This document shows positions 6,022-11,030 of a stretch of DNA of 11,030 bases, piece after piece (position 1 is the first letter of the stretch; each line of letters opens with the position of its first letter). The stretch spans positions 1 through 11,030 of the forward strand of contig CANBDB010000039.1 in the NCBI GenBank assembly GCA_947367285.1, given 5' to 3'. Under the pieces are notes generated by a model, which saw nothing but the letters and a program-made list of their open reading frames with translations, made no database searches and had not been told where the DNA came from. The position numbers were made by a program, and so were the translations under genes. This DNA is from an uncultured Clostridia bacterium. GTDB lineage: Bacteria; Bacillota; Clostridia; Oscillospirales; CAG-272.

Positions 6022-6630
6022 ATGAAAATACAAAAAATACTGATGCTTGTGTGCGTTTTTACACTGTGCACGGCACTTTGCAACGTTTTGCCGATACACG
6101 GAGAGGAAAAAATATATGAGAGTGTGCTCCGCCTGCACGTTCTTGCAAATTCCGATAGTGATGAGGATCAAGCGCTCAAGCTCAAGGTGCGCGACGAGAT
6201 ACTGTCATACGTTTCACCAAGGGTGATTGATGCTACGAGCAGGGAAGAAGCACAGCAAATTTTGCAAAACGAGCTTGAGAATATAGAAAAAATCGCCGCG
6301 CAGACCGTGGCGAGAGAGGGATACGATTATTCCGTCGACGTTACACTCACCGTTGAGGAGTATCCCACGCGTAATTACGAGGCGATGAGCTTTCCGTCGG
6401 GCGAGTATATTTCGCTTCGCGTGCTAATCGGTGAAGCCGAGGGGCAAAACTGGTGGTGCGTTCTTTTTCCGCCATTGTGCCTTAGTGCCGCGAGCGAGAG
6501 TGTGGAAAATGAGGAGGCATTTATTGCAGTTGGGCTCAATTCCGATCAGTACAAGATAATAACCGAGACCGACGATACAACCTACTATCTGCGTTTCAAA
6601 CTACTCGAAGCCCTGCAGGGAATAAAATAA
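6022..6630 (+). CDS. spoIIR: Stage II sporulation protein R (SpoIIR)
   Basis: Secreted signalling protein made in the forespore. In Bacillus it acts across the intermembrane space on the SpoIIGA protease to trigger processing of pro-sigma-E in the mother cell. The 202-aa product begins with a hydrophobic signal segment (about residues 5-24) and carries the family blocks RLHVLANSDSDEDQALKLK (37-55), VRD (56-58) and, near the C terminus, FPSGEYISLRVLIGEAEGQ (124-142) followed by NWWCVLFPPLC (143-153). ATG at 6022 is chosen because AAGGAG (6009-6014) is 7 nt upstream; the frame could extend to 5971, but that would overlap the promoter and precede the signal peptide. A forespore-type promoter lies upstream and a strong terminator directly follows, so it is probably monocistronic. 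Confidence 0.95.
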   Translation: MKIQKILMLVCVFTLCTALCNVLPIHGEEKIYESVLRLHVLANSDSDEDQALKLKVRDEILSYVSPRVIDATSREEAQQILQNELENIEKIAAQTVAREGYDYSVDVTLTVEEYPTRNYEAMSFPSGEYISLRVLIGEAEGQNWWCVLFPPLCLSAASESVENEEAFIAVGLNSDQYKIITETDDTTYYLRFKLLEALQGIK

Positions 6631-6634
6631 TAGA

Positions 6635-6660
6635 AAAAACCACCCGAATGGGTGGTTTTT
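6635..6660. terminator. Bidirectional intrinsic terminator between spoIIR and the CPBP gene
   Basis: AAAAACCACCC (6635-6645) pairs perfectly with GGGTGGTTTTT (6650-6660) around GAAT. The run of T follows the stem on the plus strand and the run of A (6634-6639) gives a T run on the minus strand. It lies 4 nt after the spoIIR stop and 4 nt after the CPBP stop, so it serves both converging genes. Confidence 0.92.
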
Positions 6661-6664
6661 ATCT

Positions 6665-7600
6665 TTAAATATTCAAAATAAGTGTTACAACAATAAATAG
6701 CGCGTAGCAAAGAAGCGCGGGGAGCGACGATAAAAGTTCAATCAAGCTCCAAAAGGTCTTTGCGCGCGGAGTTGACTTTGTAAAGTTCTCGCCGAATTTG
6801 GTGTGAGAATATCTCCTGTAAAGTCGAGCGAGCTGGGAAAATAAGAATATTGCGATCACGAGCGTTGCTATTGCGAGCAAATATCCAAAAAGCTCCGCGT
6901 TTGAACTAACATTTTTGACGGAGACCAAGGTCGGCTCGGCAAACACCGCATAAACATTGTAGAGTATGTGCAGGGCAACCGAGAGTGCCAGAGAGTCCGT
7001 CGCATATACGATAACGCAAAGGAGAGCGCTAAAGAAAAATCTCCACGCGAGATGCTCTGTATCAAATCCGAGCAACGCGTAAAAAAGCGACGAGAATATT
7101 ACCGCAGTGAGCCTGCCGCGCTTGTCGTGCTCTTTTAAGAGTACGCCGCGGAAGATAAGCCCCTCAAAAATCGGAGGCACAAGGCAAAATGCGAGCAAGA
7201 GATATAGATCGCGCCAAAGCGAGCCGTCTCGGTATGCAAAAAACGCACCGTAGAGTGAAAACTCCGTGTATTTTCCCGACACAAATAAAAATTTAAGAAG
7301 GGTAGAGCCGCAAACGAGCAATAGTGCGCCAAGCAAGACCGTGAGCAAATGATATTTGCGCGGAAGCGCAAGATTGAGTGTCGGAACGTATTCCTTGCCA
7401 CCGCGCGACGCAGCAAAAAGAATGTACGGCACAACAAAAGCGGCAGGTATCATCAAAAGCATAAAAGCATTATTGGAAAAAAGTAATGCCGAGTTTATAA
7501 AATTAAAAACGGACAGGAGCAGCATTGCCACAAAAATGAGCAAGGCCGCGCCGGATGGGGCGAAAACAAGCTCCGCCAGAAATCTTTTAATTTTGTTCAT
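6665..7600 (-). CDS. CPBP-family (CAAX protease/bacteriocin-processing) membrane protein, degenerate motifs
   Basis: Polytopic membrane protein of 311 aa with about eight hydrophobic segments, matching the CPBP/Abi family of intramembrane metalloproteases. Motif 1, normally EExxxR, reads E146-G147-LIF-R151, so the second Glu is Gly. Motif 2, normally FxxxH, reads YALLG with Gly178 at the expected His position; an FDTEH (179-183) follows immediately but is offset. Motif 3 HxxxN is intact (His211, Asn215). It may therefore be a non-catalytic family member. I use ATG at 7600; a GTG at 7618 would add six residues. A GAGG at 7616-7613 is 12 nt before this ATG, rather far. The gene overlaps the 3' end of the cyclo-ligase gene by 14 nt, so they are co-transcribed. 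Substrate unknown. Confidence 0.82.
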   Translation of the reverse strand: MNKIKRFLAELVFAPSGAALLIFVAMLLLSVFNFINSALLFSNNAFMLLMIPAAFVVPYILFAASRGGKEYVPTLNLALPRKYHLLTVLLGALLLVCGSTLLKFLFVSGKYTEFSLYGAFFAYRDGSLWRDLYLLLAFCLVPPIFEGLIFRGVLLKEHDKRGRLTAVIFSSLFYALLGFDTEHLAWRFFFSALLCVIVYATDSLALSVALHILYNVYAVFAEPTLVSVKNVSSNAELFGYLLAIATLVIAIFLFSQLARLYRRYSHTKFGENFTKSTPRAKTFWSLIELLSSLPALLCYALFIVVTLILNI

Positions 7601-8174
7601 TCGGACAAAGCACCTCACTTTCCGTAATTATCATATTGAGCGCACTGTCATGCATCTCGCTTGGAATGGAGTCAAAAAGAAGCTCTGAGTAGGTAAATCC
7701 CGCGCAAACTCCTTCAAAATTGCACAAGAATCTATCGTAAAATCCCTTTCCGTAGCCAAGTCGCGCACCATTACGCGATAGCGCAAGAGAGGGAACGATA
7801 CAAAGCGTATCCTTGTCGGGCGAGACCGTTTCACAAGACCTGCTTGGTTCTAAAAGCCCAAATTTTCCTTTAACAAGAGTATTTAACTCGCTCACCGCCC
7901 GAAAGGTCAAAGTGCCTGTCTCGTGGTCGCACACGGGAAAAGCTACCACCTTGCCGAGCTTCTTTGCGAGCTCAAAAAGGGGCAGGGGAGATATTTCATT
8001 GTTTATCGGGAAGTAGATAAGCAAGGTGCTTGCGGTTTTGAATTCGCTTGTGCTTGCCAAAAGCTCGCACGCAGCCACACTTGCCTCAATTATAAATTCT
8101 TCGCCAAATCCGCCGCGTATTTCACGGCATTTTTGGCGAAGAGTTATCTTTTCATTAATAATATGTTCGTTCAT
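7587..8174 (-). CDS. 5-formyltetrahydrofolate cyclo-ligase (5,10-methenyl-THF synthetase)
   Basis: Cytosolic enzyme that uses ATP to convert 5-formyl-THF to 5,10-methenyl-THF, returning the stored folate form to the active one-carbon pool. The 195-aa length is normal. Motifs visible are the N-terminal LRQKCREIR (12-20), FPINNEISP (55-63), GLLEP (106-110), the ATP/folate-site block SRNGARLGYGKGFYDRF (133-149) and HDSALNMIITE (175-185). The ATG at 8174 overlaps the DJ-1 stop by one base (TAATG) and there is no Shine-Dalgarno sequence just before it, pointing to translational reinitiation from the upstream gene. The 3' end overlaps the CPBP gene start. Homologues are called fau/ygfA in E. coli and yqgN in Bacillus. 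Confidence 0.95.
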   Translation of the reverse strand: MNEHIINEKITLRQKCREIRGGFGEEFIIEASVAACELLASTSEFKTASTLLIYFPINNEISPLPLFELAKKLGKVVAFPVCDHETGTLTFRAVSELNTLVKGKFGLLEPSRSCETVSPDKDTLCIVPSLALSRNGARLGYGKGFYDRFLCNFEGVCAGFTYSELLFDSIPSEMHDSALNMIITESEVLCPNEQN

Positions 8175-8722
8175 TAGTTAAAAAATATGCTTGCGGCAAT
8201 CTCGTCGGCCTTTTCTTTGCCGTCAAGATGCTCGATAATTGCGAGCGCAAACTCGTTTGCACATCCCATGCCCTTGGCGGTGATGACGTTTCCGTCAACT
8301 ACCACCTTTTCGTCTACAACGGTCGCACCCGCGAGATGCTCCTCAAATCCGGGGAAGCAGGTTGCACGCTTTCCGTCAAGAAACCCTGCCTTGCCGATAA
8401 CGGAAGGTGCGGCGCAAATAGCACAGAGAAGTCCACCGTGCGCAACACAGTTGTTTGCCGCGGACCAAACGGTAATGCTTTCCTCAAGATTTGTTGTTCC
8501 CGGCATACCGCCCGGCAAAATCACAACGGTAGGCATAACGTCGCAAAAATCGCTCTCGCGCAAATTCGCAATAACTTCAATTCCGTGTGCACCCGCTACT
8601 TTGGTGTCGTCGCCGCAGCCTACTGCTACGGTTCTTACCTCGTGCCCGGCACGTCTCAAAAGGTCTACAGGCGCAAGCGCCTCAATTTCCTCAAATCCGT
8701 TTGCCAAGAATACGTAAATCAT
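8174..8722 (-). CDS. DJ-1/PfpI family protein (DJ-1 subfamily)
   Basis: Small cytosolic protein of the DJ-1/YajL/ThiJ group, linked in other organisms to glyoxalase III, deglycase or chaperone activity and oxidative-stress protection. The exact activity here is not deducible. Its 182 residues start FLANGFEEIEALAPVDLLRR (5-24), where Glu14 corresponds to the conserved DJ-1 Glu18; the nucleophile elbow is AICAAPS (101-107) with Cys103. VVVDGNVITAKGMG (140-153) and the following EFAL are also family hallmarks. ATG at 8722 is supported by GGAGG (8733-8729) 6 nt upstream. It starts 65 bp after hisS ends on the same strand and its stop overlaps the cyclo-ligase start, so hisS, this gene, the cyclo-ligase and the CPBP gene look like one operon. 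Confidence 0.93.
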   Translation of the reverse strand: MIYVFLANGFEEIEALAPVDLLRRAGHEVRTVAVGCGDDTKVAGAHGIEVIANLRESDFCDVMPTVVILPGGMPGTTNLEESITVWSAANNCVAHGGLLCAICAAPSVIGKAGFLDGKRATCFPGFEEHLAGATVVDEKVVVDGNVITAKGMGCANEFALAIIEHLDGKEKADEIAASIFFN

Positions 8723-8787
8723 ATTATACCTCCGTTTTGAAATATTAAATTGCTGATGTTAAGCGAAGCCCCTTGACTTCTTTTCCG

Positions 8788-10089
8788 TTATTTCACAAAA
8801 TAGTTAGCAAGCTCGGCAATAGCGACCTCATTTTCCTCTCTTGTGAGAAGGTTTTTAACCTTAACTACGCCATTTTCGAACTCTGAGCCACCCATAATTA
8901 CGATATGTGTATAACCCTCTTTGGATGCGTAGTCGATTTGCTTGCCGAATTTCTTTGTTCCGAGATAGAGCGCGCTTGTGATACCCGCATCACGAAGAGA
9001 AGCGGTGAGAGCGATGTATTCCTTGTAGGGAACGTCATTAAAGCGAGCTACGAGAACCTTTGTGTTGCCCTCGGAAAAATCGGGAACTAGATTGTGTGTT
9101 ACAAGGAAGTTTTCAAGTGTAACGTCGCCCATGCCGTAGCCAACGCCGCTGACCTTTGCATTCTTAACGAAAAGACCAACGAGGTTGTCGTATCTACCGC
9201 CGCCGTACATAGCACGGTTATTTTCGGGAGCTTCGTCAAATACCTCGAATACTGTTCCTGTATAGTAGTCAAGACCGCGGATGATACCGAAGTCGAATAC
9301 GCAGTATTTTGCAAGTCCTGTTTCCTCAAGGAGAGCGAAAAGGTCGGAAAGCTCCTTTGCACCAACGGAGTCGGGGCAGAGAGCGGTGGCTTCTTCAACG
9401 CTCATGGTGTAGAGCGCATCAATTTTAGCGAGCTTTTCGGCATCAATGCCAAGCGCACCCATTTCCTTTTCATAAACCTCGCGCGGAATTTTGTTCTTTT
9501 TGTCTACAATTTTTGAAACCTTCTTTGCGCCGTCAGCATCAGAATCGCAAATTGCGGAAATAACGTCATTGAAGAAACGGCGGTTGTTGATATGAACCTT
9601 AAACATGGTCTCGTCCGCACCGAAAACGCGAAGAACGTTGATAGCGCTTTCGATAACGTCCATGTCCGCCTCAAAGCCATCGCAACCAAAGATGTCAACG
9701 TTGAGCTGCCAAAATTCACGGAGACGTCCGCGCTGGGGAGCTTCGCAACGGTACATATTGGGGATTGCGAACCATTTAAGGGGCATATTGAGGTCATATA
9801 TTTTTGCGGCAACCATACGAGCCACGCTGGGAGTCATTTCAGGTCTGATTGCAAGGTGGCGGTCGCCTCTGTCCATAAAGTTATAGGTCTGTGTGCTTGC
9901 GAGCTCCTCACCGCTTTTAGCAGCGTAAATATCAAAGGATTCAAGCATGGGGGCATTATATTCCTCATAAGCGGATCTTTCAAGAACCTCGCGGATCTTA
10001 CCAAAGAACCAGTTGCGGAAGCGCATCTCCGCAGGATAGAAATCGCGCGTGCCCTTGTAGGGCTGTGTAGATAATAAATTATTGCTCAA
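8788..10089 (-). CDS. hisS: Histidyl-tRNA synthetase
   Basis: Class II aminoacyl-tRNA synthetase charging tRNA-His in the cytosol. The 433-aa protein has the N-terminal YKGTRDFYP (11-19), motif 2 from YRCEAPQRGRLREFWQ (113-128), the HisRS-specific RGLDYYTG (271-278) and GGGRYDNL (296-303), then a C-terminal anticodon-binding domain (about 345-433). Motif 3 reads GVGYGMGDVTL (315-325), where class II enzymes normally have Arg near the end; Thr324 sits at that place. I recall GMGD-type motif 3 versions in some HisRS lineages, so this may be a subfamily trait and not a defect. The start is TTG at 10089 with GAGG 8 nt upstream; the first ATG is Met22, past the conserved KGTRDFYP. A short leader (about 45 nt) leaves no room for a T-box. 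Confidence 0.96.
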   Translation of the reverse strand: MSNNLLSTQPYKGTRDFYPAEMRFRNWFFGKIREVLERSAYEEYNAPMLESFDIYAAKSGEELASTQTYNFMDRGDRHLAIRPEMTPSVARMVAAKIYDLNMPLKWFAIPNMYRCEAPQRGRLREFWQLNVDIFGCDGFEADMDVIESAINVLRVFGADETMFKVHINNRRFFNDVISAICDSDADGAKKVSKIVDKKNKIPREVYEKEMGALGIDAEKLAKIDALYTMSVEEATALCPDSVGAKELSDLFALLEETGLAKYCVFDFGIIRGLDYYTGTVFEVFDEAPENNRAMYGGGRYDNLVGLFVKNAKVSGVGYGMGDVTLENFLVTHNLVPDFSEGNTKVLVARFNDVPYKEYIALTASLRDAGITSALYLGTKKFGKQIDYASKEGYTHIVIMGGSEFENGVVKVKNLLTREENEVAIAELANYFVK

Positions 10090-10139
10090 AATATTGTCCT
10101 CTTTTCTGTAAAAGATAAATAAACATATATAATCAGTTT

Positions 10140-10168
10140 AGTATAACATATTTTTTTGCGTTTGTCTA
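10140..10168 (-). promoter_or_regulatory. Sigma-A promoter for hisS operon
   Basis: Read on the minus strand: TAGACA (10168-10163), a 17-nt spacer, then TATACT (10145-10140), with TG one base before the -10 (extended -10). The start codon lies about 50 nt downstream. Spacing and matches are close to the ideal vegetative promoter and fit a housekeeping gene. Confidence 0.8.
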
Positions 10169-10235
10169 TAAAAATAGGTAAATTTGTTTTGTGGATAAAT
10201 TGGGATTTATGGGGGAGATAGATTATTTTGGAATA

Positions 10236-10267
10236 GCAGGGGGCTTTTTTGAAAAGCCGCCCCCTGC
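10236..10267. repeat. GC-armed palindrome with T/A-rich centre
   Basis: GCAGGGGGC (10236-10244) and GCCCCCTGC (10259-10267) are perfect reverse complements around TTTTTTGAAAAGCC, part of which can pair again (GGCTTTT with AAAAGCC). No T tract follows, so a terminator role is unlikely. It lies about 70 bp upstream of the hisS promoter. Confidence 0.6.
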
Positions 10268-10325
10268 ACCCCCGAAAAACTTTTAAAGTATTTTATCGCT
10301 AAATTTCGTGCAAATTGTTTCGCAC

Positions 10326-10430
10326 CGAGATTCTATCGGTCGCTTCACTGGACACGAAGTGTCATTCTGGACTTTTTGCGCTTGCGCAAAAAGGGGCGAC
10401 AGAATCTCGGCTGGACTCCCTCCAGAATGA
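10326..10430. repeat. Interleaved inverted repeats around a 20-bp palindrome
   Basis: CGAGATTCT (10326-10334) matches AGAATCTCG (10401-10409) and TCATTCTGGA (10362-10371) matches TCCAGAATGA (10421-10430), all perfect. In the middle TTTTTGCGC-TT-GCGCAAAAA (10373-10392) is a perfect palindrome. The arms are interleaved rather than nested, so the two pairings would exclude one another or form a knot-like fold. Confidence 0.55.
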
Positions 10431-10470
10431 CCGCGAGTTGGCGGGGCGTCGAGGTAGCGAAGCTGCGCGA

Positions 10471-10507
10471 GGGGCTTAAAAAACAACGCGGTGTGTTGTT
10501 TTTCCCC
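10471..10507. repeat. Hairpin AAAAACAAC / GTTGTTTTT with GGGG/CCCC clamp
   Basis: AAAAACAAC (10479-10487) pairs with GTTGTTTTT (10495-10503) around GCGGTGT, and GGGG (10471-10474) can pair with CCCC (10504-10507) after a four-base bulge. No function is evident. Confidence 0.5.
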
Positions 10508-10577
10508 GAGCGTGACCAAACCGCAGTGAGACCGTCGGTCCCTACGGGTTTGCAAGGTATATTTCGTTAATTCATAG

Positions 10578-10604
10578 CCGTAGGGGCGGATTCCATATCC
10601 GCCC
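10578..10604. repeat. GTAGG-type hairpin repeat, copy B
   Basis: CCGTAGG leads into the stem GGGCGGAT (10584-10591) with ATCCGCCC (10597-10604) around TCCAT. It forms a head-to-head pair with copy C, which reads the same framework on the other strand with a different stem. Confidence 0.7.
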
Positions 10605-10616
10605 TTTTGGTGTTTC

Positions 10617-10643
10617 GGGAGCATATGGAATGCTCCCCTACGG
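10617..10643. repeat. GTAGG-type hairpin repeat, copy C (inverted)
   Basis: The stem GGGAGCAT (10617-10624) with ATGCTCCC (10630-10637) surrounds ATGGA, followed by CCTACGG. Read on the minus strand, it has the same CCGTAGGGG start and ATTCCATAT core as copy B, but three stem base pairs differ on both sides in a matched way. Confidence 0.7.
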
Positions 10644-10668
10644 TGCGGGGGTATACCTTCGCGTGTGC

Positions 10669-10681
10669 GTAGCCGTATTGT
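10669..10681 (+). repeat. 13-bp direct repeat, first copy
   Basis: GTAGCCGTATTGT occurs here and at 10816-10828. The two copies bracket the hairpin repeats D and E, so they may mark the edges of a duplicated or inserted repeat cassette. Confidence 0.5.
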
Positions 10682-10704
10682 CACGGTTTTAATTGCACAT
10701 TGTT

Positions 10705-10731
10705 GTAGGGGTCGACGTCCTCGACGACCCG
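10705..10731. repeat. GTAGG-type hairpin repeat, copy D
   Basis: GTAGG with stem GGGTCG (10709-10714) and CGACCC (10725-10730) around the loop ACGTCCTCGA. The loop differs by one base from copy A at 2551-2577, while the stems differ at several positions and remain complementary. Confidence 0.7.
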
Positions 10732-10763
10732 TCACACAATAAAAGTTACATTCATTTTGAAAC

Positions 10764-10788
10764 GGACGCGCAATGCGCGCCCCTACGG
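10764..10788. repeat. GTAGG-type hairpin repeat, copy E (inverted)
   Basis: CGCGC (10767-10771) pairs with GCGCG (10775-10779) around AAT, extended by GG/CC across a bulged A; it is followed by CCCCTACGG (10780-10788). The flanking CCTACGG is the reverse complement of the CCGTAGG seen in copy B. Confidence 0.6.
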
Positions 10789-10815
10789 TGTTTGAGAGTA
10801 AGATATTATTTGCGT

Positions 10816-10828
10816 GTAGCCGTATTGT
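10816..10828 (+). repeat. 13-bp direct repeat, second copy
   Basis: Second copy of GTAGCCGTATTGT (first copy 10669-10681). Confidence 0.5.
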
Positions 10829-10890
10829 TAGCGAATGTATACAAGTTGAAGTACATCTTACAGAGGCTCCAACCGCCGTAAAGCCCTATG

Positions 10891-10978
10891 CTCGAAAATC
10901 TATAATTTGCTAATGTGAATTATAGCCATTTGCTTTGCTTGTGGCTATAGAGAGTGTAGCAAATTACAGTTTTTCGAG
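10891..10978. repeat. 88-bp long hairpin element
   Basis: The outer arms 10891-10912 and 10957-10978 are inverted repeats matching at 20 of 22 positions (they begin CTCGAAAA and end TTTTCGAG). Inside, TATAGCCA (10921-10928) pairs perfectly with TGGCTATA (10942-10949) around a 13-nt T/G-rich loop, leaving an internal loop of about 8 and 7 nt. The fold could be a stable RNA hairpin or a small MITE-like unit. It has no coding capacity. Confidence 0.65.
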
Positions 10979-11003
10979 GTGCCTGTCACACACCGAGAAA
11001 AAC
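10969..11003. repeat. Hairpin with tandem G-A internal loop
   Basis: GTTTTTC (10969-10975) pairs with GAAAAAC (10997-11003), then GA faces GA, then GGTG (10978-10981) pairs with CACC (10991-10994). It shares its left arm with the right arm of the 88-bp hairpin, so the two folds compete. Confidence 0.4.
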
Positions 11004-11008
11004 GTTAT

Positions 11009-11025
11009 GTGTTGCTCCGCAACAC
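11009..11025. repeat. Short perfect hairpin GTGTTGC / GCAACAC
   Basis: Seven-base-pair perfect stem with loop TCC five bases from the window end. It is the third hairpin in a row in this stretch; no T tract is visible before the window ends. Confidence 0.5.
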
Positions 11026-11030
11026 AATTT

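Larger units (their letters stand above)
10169..11030. other. Gene-free region packed with hairpin repeats
   Basis: I see no credible gene in these 860 bp. The frames that exist (for example a 150-codon minus-strand frame at 10283-10735) are spelled by palindromic repeats, have no recognisable domain and lack ribosome binding sites. Individual repeats are listed separately. I see no tRNA, transposase fragment or CRISPR array. The region continues past the window end. Confidence 0.7.

Noticed and set aside
8187..8717. Long plus-strand frames (176 and 170 codons) opposite the DJ-1 gene
   Set aside because: They are antisense shadows; the minus-strand frame carries full DJ-1 motifs and a good ribosome binding site.
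8723..8728. TATAAT on the minus strand right before the DJ-1 start codon
   Set aside because: It lies between the Shine-Dalgarno sequence and ATG, so using it as a -10 would give a leaderless transcript and waste a strong ribosome binding site. No -35 was found. It is spacer sequence.
10090..10139. Possible T-box riboswitch for hisS
   Set aside because: The leader from the predicted promoter is only about 45 nt, with no stem I, specifier or T-box sequence.
10283..10735. 150-codon minus-strand open frame in the right-hand intergenic region
   Set aside because: It is spelled by palindromic repeats (copies B, C and the interleaved inverted repeats), has no domain, no ribosome binding site and low-complexity residue patterns.
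10578..10788. CRISPR array, because of repeated units
   Set aside because: The repeats are inverted as well as direct, have variable spacing, lack uniform spacers and differ in their stems; no cas gene is present.

Overview
The window looks like chromosomal DNA from a spore-forming, probably uncultured Clostridia-type Firmicute. The support is a recognisable spoIIR gene with a forespore-type (sigma-F-like) promoter, strong AAGGAG-type ribosome binding sites, TTG starts on three of ten genes, class V aminotransferase and Se/S-carrier (DUF3343) genes typical of Clostridia, and intergenic DNA full of palindromic repeats of a kind I recall from gut Clostridia assemblies. The taxonomic call is inference.

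Layout. Positions 60-2257 (+) hold a two-gene unit: a cation diffusion facilitator metal exporter and an MreB-type actin homologue. Positions 2258-2748 are a gene-free, repeat-rich stretch. Positions 2749-4535 (+) hold an AlgI-like MBOAT acyltransferase coupled to a small RNHCP zinc-ribbon protein. Positions 4532-5919 (-) hold a DUF3343 protein and an overlapping cysteine-desulfurase-like enzyme, convergent with the RNHCP gene; the facing stop codons share the tetranucleotide TTAA. Positions 6022-6630 (+) are spoIIR, divergent from DUF3343 and ended by a strong bidirectional terminator. Positions 6665-10089 (-) are a probable operon read right to left: hisS, a DJ-1/PfpI protein, 5-formyltetrahydrofolate cyclo-ligase and a CPBP-family membrane protein. 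A good sigma-A-type promoter lies just upstream of hisS. From about 10170 to 11030 I see no gene, only hairpins and repeats.

How the genes relate. The window is mostly housekeeping (metal export, cell shape, surface acylation, histidyl-tRNA synthesis, folate salvage, protein/aldehyde repair) plus one sporulation signalling gene. The two minus-strand genes at 4532-5919 form a known functional pairing (desulfurase-like enzyme plus possible Se/S carrier). I found no defence island, CRISPR array, tRNA, rRNA, transposase gene or phage gene.

I do not see a clearly new multi-gene system. The most interesting signals are an apparent intrinsic terminator for the MBOAT-RNHCP unit embedded antisense inside the desulfurase coding sequence; families of short hairpin repeats whose stems change in a compensatory way while their loops stay fixed, which implies selection on or spread of a folded structure; a 140-bp multi-armed palindromic element after mreB and an 88-bp hairpin element near the right end; and a CPBP protein whose motif-1 and motif-2 catalytic positions look degenerate.
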